Below, in pieces: positions 16,801 through 25,035 of a DNA stretch of 52,792 bases (positions are counted from its first letter, which is position 1; the number at the start of each line of letters is the position of its first letter). The notes below the pieces were generated by a model. It was not told the origin of the DNA. It searched no databases and saw only the letters and a program-made list of their open reading frames with translations. A program made the translations under genes and the position numbers. This DNA comes from Streptomyces sp. SID13726 (GTDB lineage: Bacteria; Actinomycetota; Actinomycetes; Streptomycetales; Streptomycetaceae), in the NCBI RefSeq assembly GCF_010548375.1, contig NZ_JAAGLY010000040.1:1-52792 (forward strand), in the 5' to 3' direction.

Positions 16801-17486
16801 CCAACTTCGTACTGGTGGCGGGCGCGAGGCTCGGAGCGTCGGCGTGGGACGAGGTCGCGGCGGAGCTGCGCGCGGCCGGACACGATCCCCATCCGCTGAC
16901 GCTGTCGGGCCTCGCGGAGAAGCGGGGCGTCCCGGCCGGACAGCAGACCCATGTGCGGGACATCGTCGACGAGGTGGAGCGGCTGGATCTGCGCGACGTG
17001 GTGCTGGTCGGGCACAGCTACTCGGGCATACCCGTGGGGCAGGCGGCCCAGCGGATCGGCGACCGGCTCGCCCGGGTGGTGCTCGTGGACTCCAGCGTGC
17101 CCGTCGACGGGGAGTCGTTCCTCGGGGGCTGGCCCAGCGACCACGTGCGCGAGCAGATCGAGGAGCACGACGGCTTCTGGCCGCCGGCGGGTCCGGAGCA
17201 CTACTCGGGCCAGGGTCTGACGGACGACCAGATCGCCCGGATCATCGACCGCAGCTCCCCGCACCCGGGCACGACACTCACCGAACCGGCCGTCCTCACC
17301 GGTCCCTTGAGCACGCTCCCGGCGACCTACATCAAGTGCCTCCTCGACGACGAGGAACCCATGCCGGTGGTGGCCGAACTCCTCAAGAACGCCTCGTGGA
17401 GCCTGGTCACGATGAACACCGGCCACTGGCCGATGTTCTCCCAACCTCGCGAACTGGCGACGATCCTGGGGGCCACGACGGGCTGA
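16797..17486 (+). CDS. Alpha/beta hydrolase of the HNL/salicylate-esterase-like group
   Basis: 229-residue hydrolase. It begins MTNFVLVAGARLGASAWDEV, where this group usually shows VHGAW..A..W; the His of the oxyanion loop is replaced by Ala-Gly. The nucleophile elbow is GHSYSGIP (Ser in G-H-S-Y-S-G), the acid probably Asp in LLDDEEPM and the base His in NTGHWPMFSQP. It is coupled by an ATGA overlap to the NCS1 permease, which hints that it acts on an imported compound. Substrate unknown. Confidence 0.85.
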   Translation: MTNFVLVAGARLGASAWDEVAAELRAAGHDPHPLTLSGLAEKRGVPAGQQTHVRDIVDEVERLDLRDVVLVGHSYSGIPVGQAAQRIGDRLARVVLVDSSVPVDGESFLGGWPSDHVREQIEEHDGFWPPAGPEHYSGQGLTDDQIARIIDRSSPHPGTTLTEPAVLTGPLSTLPATYIKCLLDDEEPMPVVAELLKNASWSLVTMNTGHWPMFSQPRELATILGATTG

Positions 17487-17599
17487 CCCGTCTCGGGCCG
17501 CGGGTCTGGTCAGGTGGTGTCGCCGGCTGCCCCACCCCGCATACCCACCGGTATGGTCGGCCCCGGCGCACGCTCGACGACGAGAGGCGGGACGGTCCG

Positions 17600-18769
17600 A
17601 TGCCGAAGCACTGGGCGGACTTCCAGTACGAGATCTACCTGAACGGCATGTCCGGTGCGGTGCCCCGGCTCCCCACCGACCTGACCCGGCTGGAGGAGCT
17701 GACCGAGCAGCGGCTCGGGCCCGGTCCCGTGGGTTATGTGGCGGGCAGTGCCGGTGACGGCAGTACGGCGCGGGCGAACCGGGCGGCCCTGGAGCGGCGT
17801 CGGATCGTGCCGCGCATGCTGCGGGACGTCCATGAACGCGATCTGTCCGTCGAGGTGTTGGGGCGCGCCCTGCCGGCCCCGCTGGCGCTGGCGCCGGTAG
17901 GGGTGCTGTCGATCATGCATCCGGACGCGGAGCCGGCCGCCGCCCGGGCCGCGGCGGCGCAGGGCGTGCCGTACATCCTGTCGTCCGCGTCGAGCACCCC
18001 GATGGAGCAGGTCGCGGAGACGATGGGGGACGCCGAGCGCTGGTTCCAGCTGTATTGGCCGAAGGACCCGGAGGTCGCGCTCAGCTTCCTGAACCGGGCG
18101 AAGGCGGCCGGGTTCACGGCTCTGGTCGTCACCCTGGACACCCCGTTGCTGTCCTGGCGGCCACGCGATCTCGACCAGGCGTATCTGCCGTTCCTGCACG
18201 GCGTGGGCACCGCCAACTACTTCTCCGACCCGGCGTTCACGGCGGGCCTCGCCAAGCCGGTGCACGAGGACCCGAACGCGGCCGTGCTGCACTTCGTCGG
18301 CATGTTCGCGGACCCCGGCAAGACCTGGCCCGACCTCGCGCTGCTGCGGGAGAACTGGGACGGGCCGATCGTCCTGAAGGGCGTCCTGCACCCGGACGAC
18401 GCCCGGCTGGCGGCCGACGCCGGGATGGACGGGGTCGTGGTGTCCAACCACGGTGGCCGGCAGGTGGCCGGTTCCGTCGCGGCGGCCGACGCGCTGCCCC
18501 GCGTGGTGGAGGCGGTCGGCGACCGGCTGACCGTGCTCTTCGACAGCGGTGTCCGCACCGGCGACGACGTCTTCAAGGCCCTCGCGCTCGGCGCCCGCGC
18601 GGTGCTCCTGGGGCGGCCGTACGTCTACGGCCTCGGCCTCGACGGACAGGCGGGCGTGGAACACGTGATCCGCTGTCTGCTGGCGGAGCTGGATCTCACC
18701 CTGGCCCTCTCGGGCCACGCGGGCCCGGCCACGGTCGGCCCCGCCGACCTGGTGGAGGACCCCGTATGA
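17600..18769 (+). CDS. FMN-dependent alpha-hydroxy-acid oxidase (lactate 2-monooxygenase-like)
   Basis: 389-residue flavoenzyme that oxidises 2-hydroxy acids such as lactate. It starts at ATG 17600 behind GAGAGG. The TIM-barrel motifs are present: APVGVLSIMHPDAE, SSASSTPMEQVAE, QLYWPKD, VLKGVLHPDDA (Lys on FMN), the catalytic SNHGGRQVAG (His and Arg) and FDSGVRTGDDVFKALALGA (FMN phosphate binding). N-terminal YEIYLNGMSG is typical of the lactate 2-monooxygenase branch. It stands alone between the hydrolase and a convergent gene. Confidence 0.93.
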   Translation: MPKHWADFQYEIYLNGMSGAVPRLPTDLTRLEELTEQRLGPGPVGYVAGSAGDGSTARANRAALERRRIVPRMLRDVHERDLSVEVLGRALPAPLALAPVGVLSIMHPDAEPAAARAAAAQGVPYILSSASSTPMEQVAETMGDAERWFQLYWPKDPEVALSFLNRAKAAGFTALVVTLDTPLLSWRPRDLDQAYLPFLHGVGTANYFSDPAFTAGLAKPVHEDPNAAVLHFVGMFADPGKTWPDLALLRENWDGPIVLKGVLHPDDARLAADAGMDGVVVSNHGGRQVAGSVAAADALPRVVEAVGDRLTVLFDSGVRTGDDVFKALALGARAVLLGRPYVYGLGLDGQAGVEHVIRCLLAELDLTLALSGHAGPATVGPADLVEDPV

Positions 18770-18800
18770 GGACGGGCCCTCCCCAGGCCGGTGTCGGGGC

Positions 18801-20414
18801 CTAGGTCCGGTCCGTGAGGTCCGCGGGCCGGGCCTGCGGGGCCTCGCTGCCGGTGATCGACAGCGAACCGGGGCTGGCGCTGGAGGCCGGGTCGGTCAGC
18901 CAGCGCTGCTGGTCCGAGCCGTCCCGGACCTTGACGACGACGGCGGCGCCGGGGTCCTCGTTGGTGGTGGCGAGGGCGAGCTGCTCGTCCCAGCGGGGCA
19001 GCAACTCGCCCCGCACGGTGAGGTCGTAGCGCACGTCCTCGCCGCGCTTCGCCTTCTCGTCGGCGCAGTCGCCGAGGACGACCACCCCCGCGTCCGCGTG
19101 CGAGTCCAGGCACAGCTCCGGATTCGCCTCGCTGCGCAGCAGGCCGTCGGTCTCGTACGACCACTGCTGGGTCCGCTCGGCCGAGCAGGCGGCCAGTTCG
19201 ATGGCGGCGCCCTTCTTGACCGTGCCCCCGATGTCGAGGCAGAGGTCGGCGGCCGCGTTGCGCAGCCGGGTCACGGCGGGCGCGTTGGGCAGCTGGGCGG
19301 TGCCCGGGGTGCCGGTGTCGGCGCCCGGGGCGGTGTCGGTGCCGGTGGCGCTGGTGGAGGCGGCCGGGTCGGCCCCGTCGTCGTGCGACCACAGGCCGGA
19401 GGCGAGCATCGCGGCGAGGAGCCCCGCGGAGGTGAGGCCCACTCCGGTGAGGACCGTCCGCGAGGAGCGCAGGCCGCCGCCGGTCCCGGGGGCACGGCGG
19501 CCGGGTGCCGGGATGCGGTCCAGGATGCGGCGGCGTCCGGCGCCGTGCCGGCCGGTGCCCCGGGTGCGCTCCTCCTGGGGCGTACGCCCGGCGCGCAGTT
19601 CGAGATAACGGCGGGCGCCCCAGCCGAGCACGGCCTCCGAGAGCAGTACTCCGAGTCCGCCCTCGAAATGGCTCAGCTGTTCCGCGGCGGAACGGCAGTA
19701 GCGGCACTCGGCGAGATGCTGCTGGACATCCGGGAGCAGGGTCCCGCCGCGCCGAATCGGAACGTCGAGGAGGCGGTTGTAGAAGCGGCAATCCTTGGTC
19801 GGCGCGAGTTCCCGATGGGCATGTACACATCCTTCCCGGAGTTTTTCACGCGCCTGTTCGAGCGCCGCCGACGCGGTGTCGGTATCCATGCCGAGGAGTG
19901 CGGCGGGCACGCCAATCGACTCGCCCTCCACCTCGGTGTGCCACAGAAGACAGCGGGCGAGTCCGGGAAGGGCCTGGAATGACCGCTCGGCGAGCTTGCG
20001 ATTTTCGGGGGTCATGGTCTTCGCGGCACGCATACCGCGGCCGCCGTTCGGTTTCACCAGATCCGGCAGAACGCCGGTTATCCGGTCCTCGGCCGTCCAC
20101 TCCCGGACCGTGTCGCGCACGGCCACGAGGGTTCTGGGGCGCAGCGCGAGAGCCGGTTCGCCGAGGGCGAGCCGGTCCAGGACCTGGTGGAAAGCCGCCG
20201 CGGCCACCATGGAGGCGGTGTCGGACGGGGAGGCGAGACAGATGACGGCGTATTCGTGGGCCGGCTTCCAGTGCCGCGCCATGAGCAGCGCGACGGCCTG
20301 GGCGGCATCGGCGTCGGGACGGCCTCTCAGCCGGGCGGCGAGATCCTCGTCGGATTCACCGGAGGTGCCGCCGGGCGGCGGGTAAGGCGGGAGTGGCGGG
20401 TGGGGGGTGGGCAC
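18801..20414 (-). CDS. Membrane protein with sigma-like, HC2 zinc-finger and outer ricin-lectin parts (copy A)
   Basis: 537-residue protein with an unusual order of parts. The GTG at 20414 has GGAAGGA about nine bases upstream. Residues 41-106 resemble sigma region 2 (ALLMARHWKPAHEYAVICL, then AAFHQVLDRL). Residues 139-200 resemble sigma region 4 (FQALPGLARCLLWHTEVEGE, then ALLGMDTDTASAALEQAREK). An anti-sigma-type zinc finger follows at His233, Cys237 and Cys240 (HLAECRYC). One membrane helix lies at about 319-343. The outside part after a Thr/Pro/Ala linker is a ricin-type beta-trefoil at about 380-507 with QQW and QRW motifs and paired Cys. It is paralogous to 35431-37446. Inference: a sugar-sensing transmembrane regulator; whether the sigma-like part still binds DNA or polymerase is unknown. 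Confidence 0.88.
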   Translation of the reverse strand: MPTPHPPLPPYPPPGGTSGESDEDLAARLRGRPDADAAQAVALLMARHWKPAHEYAVICLASPSDTASMVAAAAFHQVLDRLALGEPALALRPRTLVAVRDTVREWTAEDRITGVLPDLVKPNGGRGMRAAKTMTPENRKLAERSFQALPGLARCLLWHTEVEGESIGVPAALLGMDTDTASAALEQAREKLREGCVHAHRELAPTKDCRFYNRLLDVPIRRGGTLLPDVQQHLAECRYCRSAAEQLSHFEGGLGVLLSEAVLGWGARRYLELRAGRTPQEERTRGTGRHGAGRRRILDRIPAPGRRAPGTGGGLRSSRTVLTGVGLTSAGLLAAMLASGLWSHDDGADPAASTSATGTDTAPGADTGTPGTAQLPNAPAVTRLRNAAADLCLDIGGTVKKGAAIELAACSAERTQQWSYETDGLLRSEANPELCLDSHADAGVVVLGDCADEKAKRGEDVRYDLTVRGELLPRWDEQLALATTNEDPGAAVVVKVRDGSDQQRWLTDPASSASPGSLSITGSEAPQARPADLTDRT

Positions 20415-20592
20415 GGAGCGGATTCCTTCCCATGGGCATGGGACGTACAGAAGTTCTCGTTGCCGAAAAGGAGTGCCGATCGGGCGCAACCTTTTCGGGC
20501 GCGCGCGGGAAGCACGAATTCGCCGACGTCTCTCCACCCCGGTTCCCCACGGGACGAATGCGACCCGGCCCTTGCCCCCCACACAGGTGGTT

Positions 20593-20624
20593 CACCCTTG
20601 CACAAGTCACTCACGGCCAACAAG
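20593..20624 (-). promoter_or_regulatory. 32-bp element shared with lectin copy B (site A)
   Basis: On the + strand it begins CACCCTTGCACAAGTCAC and ends GGCCAACAAG. Compared with 37595-37626 it is identical at 24 of 32 positions without gaps. It lies about 180 bp upstream of the GTG of copy A, on the same side and at a similar distance as in copy B. Read towards the gene it is CTTGTTGGC...TGTGCAAGGGTG. It may be a promoter or operator used by both genes. Confidence 0.6.
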
Positions 20625-20841
20625 GCACCTGAGCAACATCCACGCCAATTGAAAGATAGTCAGATCGCGTCGCAACTGTGTGCCCGCGCACCGGCTTTCG
20701 ACATTCCATGCGCCCCGTGTGAAACCCGCGCACGCGCCGGAGCGCCACGCACGCTCCCCTCACCGGACGACCGGTGGTCCAGTGGAACCGGCCCCTCTCG
20801 GAGGCCCCGCGCGGAACGGCGGCTCTCCCGCGCGAAACCCC

Positions 20842-20880
20842 GGCCGCCGACCCCGTTCCTCCCGCCCTCGGTCGGCGGCC
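20842..20880 (-). terminator. Hairpin downstream of the toxin gene
   Basis: GGCCGCCGACC (20842-20852) and GGTCGGCGGCC (20870-20880) form an 11-bp stem with a 17-nt loop; flanking CCCC/GGGG can add pairs. It lies about 100 bp after the toxin stop. Confidence 0.55.
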
Positions 20881-20980
20881 CCGGGGGCGGGGCGGTCGGC
20901 GTCCGGCCGGGGTGGCCCGCCCCGGCCCTCACCCGTACGGCAGCGGCTCTTCCCGCTACGGCACCACCGCCCCCACGCCC

Positions 20981-21358
20981 TCAGATCTGCCAGGAGCGCA
21001 GCCGGTCGGCGGCTCCGTACACGTCGGCCTTGCCGGAGATCAGATCGCGGGCGAGGTCCACGAGGGCGCCGTAGGGCGGGTCGATGCCCACGCCGCTGAC
21101 GAACATGTAGGCCACGGCGGTGGCGCAGGCGAAGCGGGCGTTGGCAGCCGGTAAGGGCTTCAGCAGGGCGAGGGTGTGCAGCAGGGCGGCCGCACGCCAG
21201 GCGGGGTCGGAGTCGACGCCGAGGCGCGGCGGGTCGACGCGGTGCCGGGCGACGGCGGCGACGAGGGCCGAGAAGTCGTTGACCGTGGGCTGGTCGGGCA
21301 GGACCTCTTCGTGCCGCTGGAGGAGCCAGGGCACGTCGATGTGGACGACGGAAGCCAT
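20981..21358 (-). CDS. Doc/Fic-family toxin-like protein with degenerate active-site motif
   Basis: 125-residue protein directly after an antitoxin gene. The overall helix pattern and the C-terminal ...VDLARDLISGKADVYGAADRL fit the Doc (death-on-curing) group. The Fic motif HxFx(D/E)(A/G)NKR is replaced by KPLPAANAR at about 67-75: the catalytic His and acidic residue are gone, while Asn and Arg remain. Doc normally phosphorylates EF-Tu and needs the His, so catalysis may be lost or changed. Related actinobacterial proteins are annotated as Fic-family toxins, which is the basis of the call. It starts three bases after the antitoxin stop. Confidence 0.72.
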   Translation of the reverse strand: MASVVHIDVPWLLQRHEEVLPDQPTVNDFSALVAAVARHRVDPPRLGVDSDPAWRAAALLHTLALLKPLPAANARFACATAVAYMFVSGVGIDPPYGALVDLARDLISGKADVYGAADRLRSWQI

Positions 21359-21361
21359 CGG

Positions 21362-21607
21362 TCAGGCGACCCGCCCCGCGCCGTGGCCGGCCGGTTCGTC
21401 CTCGGGGAAGGCGGCCGCGAACTCGTCGGCGTGGGCGGAGAAGAACCGCCGGAACGCCTCGGCGCCCTCCTGAAGGGCCCGGTGCCGGGCGATGTCGGCC
21501 GCGGCGGCCTCCCGCACGAGGGCCTTCATCGACGTACCGCGCTCCTTGGCGATCTGCCGCAGGTCCTCTAGTTCACGATCGCTGAACTCCACATTGAGAG
21601 CTGGCAT
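21362..21607 (-). CDS. Ribbon-helix-helix-type antitoxin partner
   Basis: 81-residue small protein. Residues 4-45 (VEFSDRELEDLRQIAKERG, then SMKALVREAAAADIARH) show the beta strand followed by two helices of RHH/CopG antitoxins. The C-terminal half is acidic and Ala-rich and would bind the toxin. Antitoxin first, toxin second, with a three-base gap, is the normal type II order. It likely represses its own promoter in 21608-21775. Confidence 0.8.
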   Translation of the reverse strand: MPALNVEFSDRELEDLRQIAKERGTSMKALVREAAAADIARHRALQEGAEAFRRFFSAHADEFAAAFPEDEPAGHGAGRVA

Positions 21608-21775
21608 GCCTTCACGGTACCGCGCGGGTACTTACCCGTAAATACTCCCAGGTCACAACCAGTCCTCTGCGGTACCGCGAGGCCGGAAGCACGGTGTCCG
21701 ATTCCCGCCGGACGCGCTTCGCCCGGCGTCACAGACTGAAGCCAGGAGGCAGACCACGAAGCGGAGGACAACGTC

Positions 21776-22498
21776 ATGACCGTCACCCCCGACCTGGCCG
21801 CCCGCCGGGTCGCCGAGACCGACTGGACCGCGCTCGCGGCCGAGCTGGACGTGCACGGCTGCGCGCCGACGGCCCCGCTGCTGACGCCCGCCGAGTGCCG
21901 GGACCTGGCGGCGCTGTACGAGAAGCCGGAGCTGTTCCGCACCACCGTGGACATGGCACGGCACCGCTTCGGCTCGGGCGAGTACCGCTACTTCACCCAC
22001 GACCTGCCCGCCCCGGTCGCCGCCCTGCGCGCCGCGCTCTACCCGCGTCTGCTGTCCGTCGCCCGCGACTGGGCGGTCCGCCTGGACCGCCCGGCGCCCT
22101 GGCCGGACTCCCTGGAGGAGTGGCTGGAGCGCTGTCACGCGGCCGGGCAGGGCCGCTCGGCGCAGATCCTGCTGCGCTACACGGCGGGCGACTGGAACGC
22201 CCTGCACCGGGACGTCTTCGGCGACCTGGTCTTCCCGCTCCAGGTCGTGGTCGGACTCGACGTGCACGGCACGGACTACACGGGCGGCGAGTTCCTGATG
22301 GTCGAACAGCGGCCCCGAGCCCAGTCCCGGGGCACGGCGACCGTGCTGCCCCAGGGCCACGGCGTGGTCTTCACGACCCGCGACCGGCCGGTGCGGAGCA
22401 GGCGGGGCTGGTCGGCCGGGGCGATGCGGCACGGGGTGAGCGTGGTCCGCTCGGGCGACCGGCGCGCGCTGGGGATCGTGTTCCACGACGCGACCTGA
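21776..22498 (+). CDS. 2OG-Fe(II) dioxygenase-like protein
   Basis: 240-residue oxygenase of the prolyl-hydroxylase-like, COG3826-type family. The iron site reads LHRDVFGD (His and Asp) and MRHGVS (second His), and the 2-oxoglutarate Arg probably lies in SGDRRALGIVFHD. A conserved N-terminal part (LTPAECRDLAALYE) resembles other members. ATG 21776 follows GGAGGACAACGTC. It is a single gene between the antitoxin and the sigma factor. Substrate unknown; members of the family have been linked to alkylated DNA or peptide hydroxylation only by fold. Confidence 0.85.
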   Translation: MTVTPDLAARRVAETDWTALAAELDVHGCAPTAPLLTPAECRDLAALYEKPELFRTTVDMARHRFGSGEYRYFTHDLPAPVAALRAALYPRLLSVARDWAVRLDRPAPWPDSLEEWLERCHAAGQGRSAQILLRYTAGDWNALHRDVFGDLVFPLQVVVGLDVHGTDYTGGEFLMVEQRPRAQSRGTATVLPQGHGVVFTTRDRPVRSRRGWSAGAMRHGVSVVRSGDRRALGIVFHDAT

Positions 22499-22534
22499 CC
22501 TCCGTGAGGCGTGGGTCACATTCCCGCCGTCGGA

Positions 22535-22541
22535 TGTCACA
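22535..22541 (+). promoter_or_regulatory. TGTCACA, likely -35 of an ECF41-type promoter
   Basis: TGTCACA at 22535-22541, 57 bp before the sigma ATG. ECF41 sigma factors are known to read promoters with a TGTCACA -35 and a CGTC -10. Here the best -10-like match is CGGC at 22556-22559, one base off and at a short spacing (14 bp). A related GGTCACA lies 20 bp upstream. This suggests autoregulation. Confidence 0.45.
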
Positions 22542-22597
22542 TTCCGGTACCCCTACGGCCTCGCAGTAGTGAGCGCGCCACTGGGAGGCCACAAGAG

Positions 22598-23503
22598 ATG
22601 TCCGAGATCCCCGTTCCCGACACCGAGGACGCCACCGGTGTCTTCGTCGAGCACCGCGAGCTGCTGTTCGGCGTCGTCTACAACATCCTGGGCGGCGTCG
22701 CCGACACCGAGGACGTGCTCCAGGAGACCTGGCTGTCGTGGTCGCGCCGGGGCCCCGACGGGATCGACAACCCCCGTGCCTATCTGGTCCGGATCGCCGT
22801 CAACCACGCCCTCCAGCGGCGGGCCGTCGTCAACCGCCGCAGGGAGACCTACGTCGGCCCCTGGCTCCCCGAGCCCCTGATCACCGACGAGGAGAGCGCC
22901 GGCGACCCGGCGCTGCGGACCGAGTCGGTGTCGCTGGCGATGCTGGTGGTCCTGGAGTCGCTGTCCCCACTGGAGCGCGCGGTGTTCGTGCTGCACGAGG
23001 TGTTCGGCTACGCCCACACCGAGATCGCCGAGATCATCGACCGCAAGCCCGCCGCCGTACGGCAGCTGGCGCACCGGGCGCGGGCCCATGTGCACGCCCG
23101 GCGACCGCTGTACGAGGCGCATCCCCGGGTGCGCAGGGAGGCGACCGAGCGGTTCGTACGGGCCGCGCTCGGCGGGGACATCGCGCAGCTGATGGAGATC
23201 CTCGCGCCGGATGTCACGGTGTGGACGGACGGCGGCGGCTCGCGCAGGCAGGCCCTGCGTCCGGTGCACGGCCGCGACAAGGCCGCCCGGCTGCTCAGCG
23301 GGTACGCGCGGCGGGGCGGGACGGGGCACCTGGAGCTGCGCTACCGGCGCGTCAACGGCGACGACGCGGCCGTGCTGTTCGAGCACGACTCGCCGTACGC
23401 GGTGATCGTCCTGGACCTCACCCCGGAGGGCGACCAGGTCTCCAACCTCTTCGTCGTCACCAATCCCGACAAGCTCACGCACGTCCTGAAGGAGGAGGCG
23501 TGA
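22598..23503 (+). CDS. ECF41-family sigma factor with SnoaL-like C-terminal domain
   Basis: 301-residue sigma factor. Residues 10-75 hold region 2 (FVEHRELLFGVVYNILGG, DTEDVLQETWLSW) and 115-170 region 4 (LSPLERAVFVLHEVFGY, ITEIAEIIDRKP-like helix). The linker WLPEP (in YVGPWLPEPL) and the C-terminal motifs DGGGS and NPDKL mark the ECF41 family, in which the SnoaL-like domain replaces a separate anti-sigma factor and controls activity. The ATG at 22598 has GGGAGG upstream. Its stop overlaps the start of a cytochrome b gene (GTGA), so the target or partner is probably that protein. Confidence 0.93.
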   Translation: MSEIPVPDTEDATGVFVEHRELLFGVVYNILGGVADTEDVLQETWLSWSRRGPDGIDNPRAYLVRIAVNHALQRRAVVNRRRETYVGPWLPEPLITDEESAGDPALRTESVSLAMLVVLESLSPLERAVFVLHEVFGYAHTEIAEIIDRKPAAVRQLAHRARAHVHARRPLYEAHPRVRREATERFVRAALGGDIAQLMEILAPDVTVWTDGGGSRRQALRPVHGRDKAARLLSGYARRGGTGHLELRYRRVNGDDAAVLFEHDSPYAVIVLDLTPEGDQVSNLFVVTNPDKLTHVLKEEA

Positions 23504-25035
23504 CGGCCTCGGAGCGCCGGTCGGAACCGGCGAGGGGCGAGCGGCTGTCCGGCTGGCTCGACGGCCGCCTCGGCACCCGCACCCTCGGCGCGAAGTACCT
23601 GCGCAAGGTCTTCCCGGACCACTGGTCCTTCCTGCTCGGCGAGATCTGCCTGTACAGCTTCGTGGTGCTGATCCTGACCGGCGTGTGGCTGACGCTGTTC
23701 TTCCATCCGTCGATGAACGAGGTGACGTACCACGGCAGTTACACGCCCCTGAACGGCGTACGCATGTCGGAGGCGTACGCCTCGACGCTGAACATCAGCT
23801 TCGACGTGCGCGGCGGACTGCTGATCCGCCAGCTGCACCACTGGTCGGCGCTGATCTTCGTCGCCGCGATGCTCACGCACATGATGCGGCACTTCTTCAC
23901 GGGCTCGTTCCGCAAGCCGCGCGAGGTCAACTGGCTGTTCGGCTGGGCCCTGTTGTTCCTGGGCCTGTTCGAGGGCCTCTTCGGCTACTCACTGCCGGAC
24001 GACCTGCTGTCGGGCACGGGCATGAGGTTCGTCTACGGCGCCACCCTGTCGGTGCCGGTCGTCGGGACGTATCTGGCCATGTTCCTGTTCGGCGGCGAGT
24101 TCCCCGGCCATGACATCGTGGCCCGCTTCTACTCGCTGCACATCCTGGTGATCCCCGGCATCATGACCGCGCTCGTGGTGGCCCACCTGATCCTGGTCGT
24201 GTACCACAAGCACACCCAGTTCGCGGGCCCCGGGAAGACCGAACGCAATGTGGTCGGGACGCCGTTCTTCCCGGTGTACCTGGCGAAGGCGGGCGGCTTC
24301 TTCTTCCTGGTGTTCGGGGCGCTCACGCTCATCGCTGCCGTGGCGAGCATCAACCCGGTCTGGTCGTACGGCCCTTACCGCGCCGACCAGGTCTCCACGG
24401 GCGCCCAGCCGGACTGGTACCTGGGCTTCGCGGAGGGCCTGGTGCGCGTCATGCCGGGCTGGGAGATCACCCTGTGGGGGCACACGCTGATCCTCGGTGT
24501 GCTGATCCCGGTCGTGATCTTCCCGCTCCTGCTGGTCTTCATCGGCGTCTACCCGTTCCTGGAGGCCCGGTTCACCAAGGACAGGCGGGAGCACCACCTC
24601 CTGGACCTCCCCCGCAACCGCCCGGTCCGCACGGCGATCGGCGCCTCCTGGATCAGCCTGTATCTGATCCTGCTGGCGGGCGGCGGCAACGACATCGTGG
24701 CGACCCGGCTGCACCTGTCGGTCAACACGATCACGTGGGCGGTGCGGATCGGGATGGTCGTCGTCCCGGTGGTCGTCTTCGTCGTGACCCGGCGAATCTG
24801 TCTGGGCCTACAACTCCGGGACCGTGACCTGGTGTTGCACGGCCGGGAGACCGGGGTGATCAAGCGGCTGCCGCACGGTGAGTACGTCGAGGTGCACCAG
24901 CCGCTCGACCGGGCCCGGCTCCACACGCTCACCGCGCACGAACGGCCCGGTGAGCCGGTGGAGCACGAGCACGAGAAGGTCAGCCTTGATCCGCCACGAA
25001 GGACGCCATCCGGGTCAGGGCCGAGTTCCAGTTGA
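23500..25035 (+). CDS. Orphan cytochrome b subunit of a bc1-type complex (QcrB-like)
   Basis: 511-residue membrane protein homologous to actinobacterial QcrB. The GTG at 23500 overlaps the sigma stop. Haem ligands are visible as paired His in LLIRQLHHWSALIF / MLTHMMRHFF and SLHILVIPG / VVAHLILVVYHKH. The Qo-site motif reads PDWYLGF, the actinobacterial form of PEW. Eight or more helices can be counted. QcrA (Rieske) and QcrC are missing from the neighbourhood, so this is a second, stand-alone copy perhaps used under stress with other subunits. Its last 56 bp overlap the 3' end of the GH9 gene on the other strand. Confidence 0.93.
   Translation: MTASERRSEPARGERLSGWLDGRLGTRTLGAKYLRKVFPDHWSFLLGEICLYSFVVLILTGVWLTLFFHPSMNEVTYHGSYTPLNGVRMSEAYASTLNISFDVRGGLLIRQLHHWSALIFVAAMLTHMMRHFFTGSFRKPREVNWLFGWALLFLGLFEGLFGYSLPDDLLSGTGMRFVYGATLSVPVVGTYLAMFLFGGEFPGHDIVARFYSLHILVIPGIMTALVVAHLILVVYHKHTQFAGPGKTERNVVGTPFFPVYLAKAGGFFFLVFGALTLIAAVASINPVWSYGPYRADQVSTGAQPDWYLGFAEGLVRVMPGWEITLWGHTLILGVLIPVVIFPLLLVFIGVYPFLEARFTKDRREHHLLDLPRNRPVRTAIGASWISLYLILLAGGGNDIVATRLHLSVNTITWAVRIGMVVVPVVVFVVTRRICLGLQLRDRDLVLHGRETGVIKRLPHGEYVEVHQPLDRARLHTLTAHERPGEPVEHEHEKVSLDPPRRTPSGSGPSSS

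Larger units (their letters stand above)
20415..20980. other. Intergenic region upstream of lectin copy A and downstream of the toxin gene
   Basis: About 570 bp without a supported gene; short reading frames here lack ribosome sites. It holds the 32-bp element shared with lectin copy B (20593-20624) and a hairpin (20842-20880) that probably ends the toxin message. Confidence 0.6.
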
